Assembly: GCF_016545825.1 (NCBI RefSeq)
Contig: NC_052615.1
Location: 30,811,088-30,875,087, forward strand
Source: Eucalyptus grandis
Taxonomy: Eukaryota > Streptophyta > Magnoliopsida > Myrtales > Myrtaceae
Direction of reading: 5' to 3'
Length of the DNA stretch: 64,000 bases
A program made the translations under genes and the position numbers. Below the pieces are notes generated by a model. That model searched no databases, was not told where the DNA came from, and was given only the letters and a program-made list of their open reading frames with translations. Of this stretch, positions 19,300-30,133 are shown piece by piece. Numbering within the stretch: the first letter of the stretch is position 1; each line of letters begins with the position of its first letter.

Positions 19300-22200
19300 A
19301 TTATATGAACTTTGGAAAACCAACCTCAAGAAGCGTGTAAAACTCAATCCCTGCTTAACTTCCCTCAAGCACTAGAGGCTGACATGGGAACACCTTAATC
19401 TTTAAAGATGAAAAAGGAGATACAGAACCAATACATCTTTGAATCCTCGGGACAATTATTGTTGACGAACTTTTAGGACAAACTAACTTTTGGGTCTTCG
19501 CAAGAACGTTTAGAGAACTGCAATAAAACAAAAAGAACAGTTTAGAATGTCTGCTGACAATAGGGTCACACCGATGCTAGCGTTAGTGTCAACGTGAGAA
19601 CAGCGCAACTCTCTTACCGAAGGTTGGATTCTGAATTTCACGACAAAAAGATGATCATAGACCCCCTGATTCACATCTTGACCAACACGTAACTGGGCCA
19701 AGGAGAAAAAAACTAAGACATGTATATCATTGGACACATGGTGGCTGATCCAAACTTCTAAATCTAAAAGAAGCATGCTGTACAAACGGACACGCCTTAG
19801 CGTCGTGCTTTAAGAGATTGGCGTCCCACCGCCAGTAAAAAGCACACGATACCTGTACTAATCACGCCTTAGAACCCAAACCTTCGTTCGCTGTCTATGA
19901 GACATTTCCTCGAACCCCATGAGGGCGTGACAGTTCCGCAGCAGTTAACGAACCTAAGAATTTAGCCCACCTAACTTGCAAACCAAACAAGTAGCCCCGC
20001 GATGTTTCGACTCCCCAGAATTCTAACCCGCCAGCGGAAAACGAAACCAAACGAAAACAGTTCCATACAAGAGAACGAAGACACAACACAGAATGAATTG
20101 AGCTCCAGCGCGGGCATTCACGTGTGTTAGGAACGAACCTGCGGTGGTGGGTGCCATTCGCTTTCGTAGATGCAGACTACAATGGAGGAGAAGATATGCG
20201 GTGCGGGTCGTGCTGCAGCGGGTGCAGACGCTGGGCCTGGACGTCGGTCCGACCTAATCTCATGGAATTGCGACTGCCTAGAGCCCAAAAAGAACAGGAT
20301 AGAAATACATAAAAAAACTATAGCGACCCCTTTTGAATTTGGCATTTGCAATTTAACTCGGTTTTTTTTATCTTTTATATGTTAGAATTTGGATAATTGT
20401 ATTCCTAAATTTGTTTATAAACATGCATAATGACTACTTGATTTGCTTCAAAAATATATTTATTAAGTATGCACGCATCACTCATCTCAATTTTTTATTT
20501 TCTGTTTCGGATTCTACGACTACCGATGAATAGGACAATGGAGTTTTCAATGAGGGGTTTTTGGTGGCGGAACTTTGGTTAAAGTTGAAATAGTTATACA
20601 ATATGTTTAATTTAGGGATTTTGATATTAATTTATAGTATACTGCATGTGACAAAACAGTAAGTTAGTCATAGGATTGGAGTCCTATAGTCCACAAATAT
20701 ATGCATTTGTTGTTGATGTGGGTAAAGCTACGTGTCGTTGTCGCTTGTTTATAGGATTGGGATGTGATGGATTCTACATACCTTCATTCTATATCACCAA
20801 TCGGCTTGAGAAGCAATTAAAAACAGGCAGGTGGAATTAGGTCTATGGGTTTGCTTGTTCGAGGGGGTTGCTTTTAATGATGAAAAAAGTTTCTAATCGA
20901 AAGACTTTATAAAAAAAAACAGGTAGGTGGAATTAAGTTTGCTTGTTGAAATTTAAAAAAAGATGTCTATCCTTGTCATGTCCATAAAAAAATTCTCTTT
21001 CTCTGTCTTTTTCATGAAGAGCGTACTAACCTAGTACCTTTATATCGTGTCACCGTTCCAGTAGCTGTGATTCTTTAAACTCTGTACGGCTCTCGTGAGA
21101 GGCCCATCATCCGAAGGCTAGAACGATGTGGACAACGGTAGTCTTGGCCACAATTCTGGAGGGGTGACCAATTTACAATTATAGGTTATTAATGGCAACC
21201 GTAGAAGCATCGACCAATGCGTTGGCACTTGCGGTCGAGGATGATCGGTAGGCTATTATAGTGCCTCAGGGTTCACCCACTTAAGATGGGCTATCTCATC
21301 ATAGAAAAAAGAAAGGAGTAAAATAATTATAAGAGTGTATATTTGTTTGAGGAAGAGTTGTATGATAATGGACAATACTTTTCTAGAAATCATTTCTCCA
21401 AAACACGTCTTCTCCTTTTCGGGCTGAGGAATTCGTTTTCCTAATTTTAAGTATGCATATTTTCAGTGACCGTAAATGGTATTTCGTTAAGAAAACTAAT
21501 TAAAGTTCTTTTACTCAAATAAACACACCAAACATCAATTTTACAGTAAAGAAAGTTAAGAATATTATGAAAAATTGAATCGGAGATTTTTTTTTTTTAT
21601 TTTGATGTATGTTGAAAAAAATACATAAGTCTATTTATAAGTTTTATTAGATAACTATCTAAGATAATATATCAATTAATATATGTACAATTTTGAAAGA
21701 TACGGGAATCAACAAAATTATCAAAAAATCTCTAATATAGAAAATTATCTTAGAGAAATCCCCAGCTACCTCTAACATCTGCTTAAACTCAAAGTGATCA
21801 AGACAATTTGAGTTTGAAATTAAGTCGAACAAAACAGTGACACGGAAACTTATTTATCCAAAAATTAGCATGGCTTGGCAATAAGGCAACTGGTGGCGGC
21901 GTGTGAGGCGGCGTTCAGGGAGAAACTTTAGGCTACAACTCATCTAAGGGCGGTGAGTTTGATAGTGATGTCAACTTGTTAGAACGACTTGTGAAAAATT
22001 AAGAATCAAAGGGGAACAACAAATGGCTAATACAACTTGCGAAATAGCACGAGTGACACGGCCAATATGACTAATGTCATAAGCATCAAGTGGCCTATAC
22101 CTGGCTTAGGAGAATAATTACCGACGGCTTGTGCAACTAGCATCAAAAGAAAAGCCATCTCTATGAGAAATGACCAAGCCAGGCTTGGAAAATAACCAAG

Positions 22201-22640
22201 TCCTAGGTGGCAGCTTTCGCACAGATAGCAGACCGTATGAATCACAATATTTGTAAGCGATGAACGGTTGCTACAACTTCCGTGTACGCGGTTTTCTGTC
22301 ATCTTCTCGTTCCTTCGCAGATGGAAGTTGCCGCGATCTTCTGGATGATAACATGCGATGGAGCAGGCGTTGACGGGGTAAAGTCACTTCGACTCAGCAC
22401 GTTGACTCCCCTTGACCATCGTCGCCCAATCACCACTTTCCCTCACTGTGATGAGCCACTCACATTCCTCCACCGAAAAAGACGACAGCGCCATCGGTCC
22501 TCTCCTCAAGCTACCGCAAGGCCCCACGCCCTTAGTCTTTCGAGCTGTCCATCGTGATTGTCGTGCGTCGGAAGCACTTTCTACACGGAAAGAGGCCGAC
22601 ATGTTCCGCAATAGAAAAGATGATGGAGCGAAGCACAATT
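19300..22640. other. Intergenic AT-rich DNA
   Basis: No recognisable gene. A GC-richer island at 20100-20300 reads like a first exon or leader on the minus strand (GCAG|GTTCGT donor near 20138), but no partner exon is recognised. The rest, including 21000-21300, shows only short shadow frames on both strands. Confidence 0.4.
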
Positions 22641-22990
22641 GGGGGGAAATGGTCCAAACTATATTTGGACTTATCGTTCGACAGCTAATTCAATCACAAA
22701 CCTTTCAAATTGACCAGTTTAATCATAAATCTTGTGATGATTTGTCATTATAGTCCTGACCAATTTTAACCCAGAAATTATTGACATAGATATCAGTTTT
22801 TCGATGTGATGCGATTAAAGTTGATTGGACCGCCACATCAGTGATTTTTAATAAAAATTGACTAGAAGACTAAATTAGCAAATTGTTAAAATGTTTAAGA
22901 CCCATTGATTTAATTGAAATATTTGAGACTAAATTGATTACCATACAATATGTTTAAGGCTTTTTGGATTATTATTCCTCGAAACTAGTG
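22640..22990. repeat. Dispersed non-coding repeat
   Basis: Phrases such as AACCTTTCAAATTGACCAG, TTTAATCATAAATC and GACCGCCACATCAG are of the kind repeated across plant genomes in non-autonomous elements. The region 52940-53335 has the same style (TTCGCAATGTCATC, AATTTTTTATTTATTTAATG). Class unknown. Confidence 0.4.
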
Positions 22991-24700
22991 ATTGGCTCGG
23001 GTATTTATATGGAAGATACCCTCGGTGGAATCTTTTGATTTAATTAGCGTTTTGAGTTTTGTATGCGAACGCAGTGACGAAATTGAAAAGCTCGAGATTC
23101 TTTAACGAAAAGGACATGTGAGGACATGTGGTTGTTTCCCACCATGTGCACTAAGTGCAAATAGATCTGGGAATCGAGAGTGTTTGCTTGGAACATTCCC
23201 ATCTGCATGTGGTGGATAATATAAAACTTATCGACGAGGCAGATCGAAGCAGGACAAAGAAAAAAAAGTTAAAAAATCGACTTTGCAATCCTATCATGAA
23301 AAGAAGAATTCCACTGATATTTGGTTGAGTTTCCACGGTCCCTTGGCCATTCGACGCACGGAAAGGTCGGTTCGCTTGGAAGCCGAAAGCAAGCTCCAGC
23401 TCCAGCAACTCCTCAAGGACGATGTACCAAGGTTCTGTTCTAATGCCTCACTGACCTTTTCATCCCCGAAAGAGTTCCGCTCTTGGTGTGGCGAGATTTG
23501 ACTGTCGATAAGCAAGGCAGATAATTATTAAAGAATGATAATTTTTTAAGTCGAGAAGCCGAAAATAATTAACATTGAACTCGACAATCCACTTTTGGCA
23601 TATCTTTGTGAAAAAGCTTAGTCTTATAATTATAGGAATAAGAATCTGATACAACTCTTGAGTCTCTAGTTTTACTATTTGTTTGCATAAAAAAAAGTCC
23701 AATTTTGATTATTATCGACACGTGATGAACTCAACTAGCGAGAGTAGAGTTTGATTATTTATGAATAGAATTATTGACAACTTGAAGAATTGACAATATG
23801 ATGAATCGGCAACTAAAAAGAATCGATAAAAAGTGGAGTCGACAATCTCATAAGTAATTATCCAAGAAGTAATCGTCAACCCAGTGAAATAAATCAATAG
23901 TTAAGATAGTGGAGTTGAAGAAATAGTCAATGTAATAGAGTCAATTTAACCGTCCATATAACTATTTGTAATCTCTGTTTATAACCTCCCTTTGTAATTT
24001 TTGTTTGGAACTTCCCTTCGTAACTTTTGTTGATAACTGTAAGCTTTAGCCACATCGTACTCTTTAGATGCCTTCTCACCCAAATCTAATAGATTCACCA
24101 TCCTTTACTCTTTTACTTTCCAACACTGTGTTTTCACTTTCCAGACTCACGTCATCAAGTAAATTCCGGTACATTTTTGAGCCATCATTTCTAAATTTAT
24201 ACCATCGATTAAATTCCGACATGACATCTTTACATTCTCAAGTTTTGTCATCGATTAAATTCTAGTGGGATTTATATATGTCTGGTTTGTTGTAACAATT
24301 ACACTTTCGAAACTTGTTAATTAAATTCCAGAATATTTGCAATTATATAATTTTATCTGAAGTAAAGCTATTGATTCCTTCATCTGCTTAGATACTTCTT
24401 ATTTGGAGTTAGTGCAAAACCCATTTCGTTTAATAAAAACTAAAATGATTTCCAGTGAAAGAAATTTCGTCGTGGAAAAAATTCTAGCGGAACACTATTA
24501 TAAAAATCAAGTGTTAAAATTTACTTAAAGGGAACGATCTTAATTGTTTCAAAGACCAAAAAAGTAAAAAGGCAATAAGAAGATAACATATCTTTCGTGT
24601 CGATTTAGAAAAGGGATTTAAATGAAAATATTTTATATAATTTAGGCAACGGTGCAAACACCCTGTTTAAGAAAAAAACTTTTTTATTTGAAAATTTATT
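22991..24700. other. Intergenic, possible LTR remnants
   Basis: No gene. 23930-24260 contains regular phrases (CATCGATTAAATTC repeated, GTAATCTCTGTTTATAACC) resembling the leader of an old LTR, but no paired ends are visible. Confidence 0.3.
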
Positions 24701-24701
24701 T

Positions 24702-26110
24702 TTAGTGAATAATACCAAATGACTTATTTAACTTTGTTATTAAAAGTTGAGAGATTAGATTGAACAACTTAAAAATTTAGGGATTCTATTGAACACTTCT
24801 GAGTAATTCAATGATCACATCGAATGAATTAAAAGCCAAATGATGACATTGCATATTAGGCCAAATTTTAGGACCATAAGTAACAACTTTTCAGACTTCA
24901 GAGACATCGTCGATCATGACAGCTATAAGTTGCCAAGTACACATGCAATGATATGTGGGGTATATTTGGTAATCATTCTATTTTTACAAATAATTTTTTT
25001 TTTATAAATGATTTTTCCCGATTCTATTCATTGAACGAGTTTTTTTGAGCATTTGAAAGTGTTTAGTAACTATCCAAAAATTTTATTTGCATGATAGAAA
25101 TATGTTTTATAAAATCGCAAATTCATTTGTGAATTAGAATTTTTTAATTTCTTTTGATTTTAAAATATTTTTATTATATTTTTCATTTTCATTTTCCATC
25201 CCTCTTCTTCCTTATTGCTGGTCGCTAGCCATGACAATGTCTGGCGATCGACTGGCGAGGTTTGATGGCCTTGCCAGAGCCTTCAAGTCTCACAGTGAGG
25301 CTTGCTAAGGCTTGACCTCACCAGAGCCTCGCCCAGTCTTTGGTGAGGCTCAGCCTCGCCCAACCAACGTGAGGTCGGACCTTGTCTAGCCAGTGGCTAG
25401 GGGTTGACAAGGAGGACGAAGAAGAGAGAAGGAAAGAAAGGGAAAATAAGAAGAGAAAAGAAGAAGAAGGAAATTTGGTTTGATTCTAGAATTTGTTCAT
25501 AAGAACAAGAAGTAACTTTTTTCTAAATCTATTTCTAGGAAAAAAAAAGGATTTTATTTTCGGGAACAAAAAATTTATCAAACAAATTTATATTCTTTTT
25601 TTTTTTTGTCTTAAAGAAAGGAGGAGTAGAATCATGCATTGTTTAGAGTGTTACCAAAAAGGCTCATAGAATCTCCAATGAAATTATTGGGATTTAATTT
25701 AAAAATAATGTTTTTCTACAATAAGAGTTGGACTAGAATCGGGATGCAGGGTTAAAATTGGAAATCAAATGCCTGGACTAGAGGAACTGAAGTCATCGCA
25801 TCTGCCGACTAAGTAAGTTCTTTGCAATTTTCCGATGTTCAATCTTCTAAATTATAGATTGGAAACATATGCTATGTTCACACACACGCACATATGTATA
25901 TATATTTTAGTAGATATGGATGTAGATAATAACGCCATTTACCTCAGGCCAAGTGGACAATTTGACTATTCATTTACTTTCGGCCGGGGCGTGCTACGGT
26001 CCAAAGTGACCGCGTCACACCACTCCCGAAAAGAACCCCCACCGCCCCGACTAACCCATATGCTCCCCCTCCGAGCTACCTTTCAAGAAAATCATTTTTA
26101 TCCCCCACCC
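24702..26110. repeat. Segmental duplicate copy B (upstream of C2 gene)
   Basis: Second copy of the 18234-18880 segment, here interrupted by a MITE at about 24956-25668. It forms the upstream region of the C2-domain gene at 26258, so it probably includes its promoter and leader. Confidence 0.8.
24956..25668. mobile_element. hAT-like MITE with GC-rich core
   Basis: Ends read ATTTGGTAATCATTCT on the left and, reverse-complemented, TTTTGGTAACACTCT on the right, an imperfect terminal inverted repeat of about 15 bp of hAT-MITE type. Duplicate copy A is uninterrupted at this point (between CACGT and CAAATCCCC), which shows the insertion. The core repeats GGCGAGG/CCTCGCC phrases. Confidence 0.65.
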
Positions 26111-26257
26111 CCACCCACGTTCGTCGCCGCTCTCGATGGTGCCGAAAATCCCTCCTCCTCCTCCTCCTCCGCCGCCCACCGATCCCTCCTCCTCCTCCTC
26201 CTCCTCCTCGAACGGCGCCCAAGGTCCCGCCTCCTCTGGATCGAGATCCGCCTCCAC

Positions 26258-26387
26258 ATGACGAGCGACCGGACGCGGGCTGGCCCAGTCTCCGTCGAGA
26301 TCACCGTCATATCCGCCCAAGGCCTCAGGAACCCCACCCTCAACGCCCTCTTCTCCCGGCGCCTCAAGCCCTACGCCACCCTCGCCG

Positions 26388-26421
<34 letters not shown>

Positions 26422-26829
26422 GCCCCGCCCGGCCCACGCCACCGGCGTCGACCGCCGGGGGGCACCAACCCGACGTGGAACCAGAAGTTCCGCCTCCCCG
26501 TGGACCCCGGCTTCTTCGCCGACCTCCGCTCCTCCGTGTACCTCGACGTCCGCGCCCGGCGGCTCGTCGGCGGCGAGGCCTTGCTGGGGTGGTGCCTGAT
26601 CCCGGCCGGGGACATCATCTCGCCGGAGGCGGCGGCGGCGGCGGGATCCGTTGTGTTCCTGAGCTACCGGCTGAGGGACAGGGACGGGACGAGGGGCCAC
26701 GGCACGGTGAACGTCTCGGTCAGGGTCGTGGTCGAGCAAGGGCGGGCGGGCTGCGGGGACGCGTGGGCGGGCTCCGGGGACGCGTGGCGGACGGTCATTG
26801 GCTTGCCGGTTGCGTCCCTTCGTGGATGA
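26258..26829 (+). CDS. C2-domain protein, BAP1/BAP2-like, with apparent frameshift
   Basis: Starts at ATG 26258 (MTSDRTRAGPVSVEI). The C2 fold opens with EITVISAQGLRNPTLNALF and continues with LKPYATLAV, a run of about 14 alanines from GCC repeats, NPTWNQKFRLPVD and, near the end, VVFLSYRLRDRDG and GTVNVSVRVV. The FLSYRLRD plus GxVNVSxRV ending is typical of BON1-associated proteins (BAP1/BAP2), small Ca/phospholipid-binding proteins that restrain defence and cell death; the size (about 190 aa) fits. One base is missing from the G run at 26457-26462: before it the frame matches the N-terminal half, after it the +1 frame matches the rest. A sequencing error is likely; a real null is the alternative. 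The gene has no intron. Confidence 0.7.
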
Positions 26830-27239
26830 CCGGAGACCCCGGAAGTGTGAGTGGGCCCCCCACCAGCCTGATCAACGGTCAGGATGGGGTCAGTGATTTG
26901 ATTTTTTTTTTCCCTCTCCTTTTTCTGTGAAGACGATGATTTGGTTTTGCTCGTGATGGAGAGTTGTCCTTTCGTCATTCTTTTTGGTTTTATATTACTT
27001 TTGTAGAGAATTTACCTTGCGATAGGAATTGCCACGAAAGAACTTCCTTGTACTAGTAATTCGTGCTTTATAAATTTGTATTAGAAAATGACGTACAAAT
27101 TTTCAAGTACAAAAATTGTGATTTAAGGTTGACACAACATTAATCATTAATAGCATAATAAGATATTTAACTTGATATTTTGAAGCATTGTATTCCTTGT
27201 TATTTACTGTATCTCAAGTACATACATATAGGGCCCTTT
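26830..27239. other. 3' flank of C2 gene
   Basis: Becomes AT-rich soon after the stop; probable 3' UTR with no further gene. Confidence 0.4.
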
Positions 27240-27263
27240 AATTTTGGATGAACTGTATTGTCC

Positions 27264-27296
<33 letters not shown>

Positions 27297-27307
27297 GGAT
27301 GAACTGT
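27240..27307 (+). mobile_element. Minimal poly(A) retro-insertion with 17-bp target duplication
   Basis: AATTTTGGATGAACTGT occurs at 27240-27256 and again at 27291-27307. Between the copies lie only ATTGTCC and 27 A's. This is the signature of LINE-machinery insertion of an extremely 5'-truncated RNA. Confidence 0.7.
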
Positions 27308-27469
27308 GAATTAATCTAAAAATAATATTTTTTTGGATTTTATCATTTTAAATCTATATATGACCTATTTACTAAATATAATTAACTCATATAATGACTC
27401 CGTCCATCATATGTGGATAAAAAATGGGTCTATGGCGCATTTTGATAAGTGTAAAGCTAGATTTAGTTT

Positions 27470-28290
27470 GGTTTTTGGGGAAATTCTTTGGGAACATGTA
27501 AAGGTCTTTAAGTTAAAAATGATTTTTTTTCTTTTTTTTTTCGAAATGAAATTATTGGTAAATTTTGCTTTAAGAGTACATTGGAAAACGATTTTATTTT
27601 AATGCTTCAAAAAATCACATTTTGGCATTTTGATTTTTTAAGAAAAACTCAAACCGGTGAAGAACTCAATGGGAGGCGGGCAGCCAACAAGGCCAAATGC
27701 AGCTACCAACAATCTAGACTTGAGATCAGTAGGGTCCTGCGAACTTAGGCAACCATTGCTTAGCTTGTGCTATGCAGCTTGGTCACACGAACCTAGGCAT
27801 TGTCACTTGGTTCCCAAGTGGTCATTGCGTGATATGTGCGACCTAGGCGATGGCCATTTGAATTCACATGACCCAAGCTGTGTTGTCTAGGGGTGCACAC
27901 AACCCCTCGTGACGGTCACCTTGGGTCGCGGAACCTCAAGCCGCATCACCTAGGTCCAATAGTTGCCTTAGGTTCGGTGACGTCAGGAGAGGTTGTCAAT
28001 GCCAAATTTGTCACGAGAGTCGATGCCAAATTTGACTTGCTTGCAACCAAATTTGGCCTTGCCAGGGCTCCCTTGCCAACAACGTCGTCATGTGAGTTAA
28101 TGACATTCTTGGAACTATGAAAATTTAGTGAGGATAAAGTTCGAAGAAAAAAATGTATTTATATTCCATAAAAGATTAACGTAATTTTGAATTCGTCTTG
28201 AGCTGAAGGCCTTTGAAAATATAATTACATCATCCCAAAGCTCTCTAAAGAATATGCCCAATGATATTTGTCTTTTGCCTAAGGGACTTT
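27470..28290. mobile_element. Possible large GC-cored MITE, degenerate
   Basis: AT-rich flanks (AATTCTTTGGGAACATG left; ATATTCTTTAGAGAGC when the right is reverse-complemented) enclose a GC-rich, CCTAGG-rich core at 27650-28090. Open frames in the core show no domain. Terminal repeats are poor, so this is tentative. Confidence 0.35.
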
Positions 28291-30133
28291 GGAGTGCAAA
28301 AGAGCAGTTCCCAAATTGAGCCTAAACATGTGTAATTTATGTATTTAACGTACTTGTATACTAATAGGATGTAGCATCTTAAGATTGATGTAGCAATTTT
28401 TTTTATTTTATTACAAAGATGTTACAATTACAATAAAGAAATAATGAAGAGATAGGAGGTAATGAGACAGAGGTATATAATAGATAGCAAAATGAGTGGA
28501 GAATGTATGAAAAATTACCTGAAAGATCAATCCTCCGTAAATAAGAGTTCCATATGTTAACCTTAACGGCAACCTTTAAGGAAGATGTGTTATTATATAT
28601 TTATGTAAGATAGGCTTTTATGGAAAAGTTCTGCATCAACATTTGATTATTTTACATCCTTCACCAGTGTAATATATTTATTGTTAAATGAGTGACATGT
28701 GTACTTTGAGATATTTGTGAAACCGAATTAATCTACATGTAAACTACCTAAGAAAAATCCACATTTTAAACTAATAATTTGTTTGTACTTTCATAAAGTA
28801 TTTTTATTATATCAAAATTTTATACGTTACTGTAAAAGGTAACACTGATTGTCTTTGGTAAATACTGGCTCTTTGTGAGGGGAAGATGCCCCAACTTTAA
28901 GATGTTTGAGTATTCCTAGAGTTCATAGCATGCCCTGAATTAAAGAAAAAAACAAAGTATGATTAGCAACATCACATTAAAAAAAAAATACAATACAAAT
29001 TAATATCCGGACGGGTAAATTCTAGACCAAGATTTTGAAAAACATCATGTTAGAGCTGCTTCCTGATGCTTGAATTTGGAAACTAAACTGGGTCTCTCAG
29101 AAGCAACCTAAAATTGAACCGACAGGTTTCAGGAGCCGCCAAGTTGTTGGCGACTACCAGCTCCACCTTTTTGCAACTTTAAATTAATTTCAACCGATAT
29201 TGATCATTGATTTAGGAAAATTTTGTCATGTCGACATCCTGTAACATTGTTGACTAAGTGTGGTTGTGGCCCAAGCTGTATTTATTCCTCAAGGAAAAAT
29301 GAACATCCAGGTTGGAATTTTCTAAGTATCTACTAAGTGTAATGGACTAAATATGGAATCAAGAGAATATTGAATTTCTTGAAGAAGACTTTATACTTTT
29401 TGAGCCGTAAGCTTAATACATGACATTTATTTCTATTAACCAGAATTTTTCTTATTTGAAGAAATAGAGAGTATGCGAGAGCAAATGCAGTAGCTCGGCG
29501 CCTATTTAGTTTATTCAATTTTCCGAGTCTAACACCCAAAATAGGGCTGGAATTCACTATGTAATCCTGAGATGTTACCCGTATTTACGGAAGATAATCT
29601 TGGACTTGGAGTACCAGCCCAGAATATCCGTATGCACAGGCATAACTAGATGAAAAGCAATCTATTGAATGCGTCAAAGATATGCTATGGTCACTGTCAT
29701 AACAAATTAAATCAACGCATCATCTTGTCGGCCCGACAAAGAAAGGTAACCAACCCCTCATTTTTCACGTTTCAAGTGGTCTCCAGACTTTTACGCTTTA
29801 ATTCGGAAACTTGTCCAATTGGAAGTACACATCCTCCCGAAAGGATTTACAACAAGCATCTGATATTTTAAACGTACCATCATCGAAAATGGCGAAGGTC
29901 GACGGCTTCTTGAACCATAAGACACGGTAAAAATCCAGACATTAACATGTACAAAGAAGGAGAGGTTGGAAAATATACTAGGACAGACAGACCGCACGGG
30001 ACGTTGCTATTACTACAACCACGACGATGGAAAAGACAGTCCACAACTTGTGTCCTTCAACATGCTCCAAGACTCGAATTCTCTTGAACTAGAAGTTCAG
30101 GAATATGTAGTTTGCGCCAGGCACTCGGGCCTT
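28291..30133. other. AT-rich intergenic DNA and 3' flank of RING gene
   Basis: No gene recognised. The part next to 30133 should be the 3' UTR of the minus-strand RING E3 gene. Confidence 0.4.

Noticed and set aside
19510..19785. 91-codon open frame, minus strand
   Set aside because: No recognisable domain, no exon partners, and similar chance frames occur nearby.
20127..20385. Frame with LISWNCDCL resembling the LINE endonuclease start
   Set aside because: Only a few residues fit, nothing LINE-like follows, and the opposite strand is equally open.
22384..22753. Open frames on both strands
   Set aside because: No domain; GC-rich patch beside a dispersed repeat.
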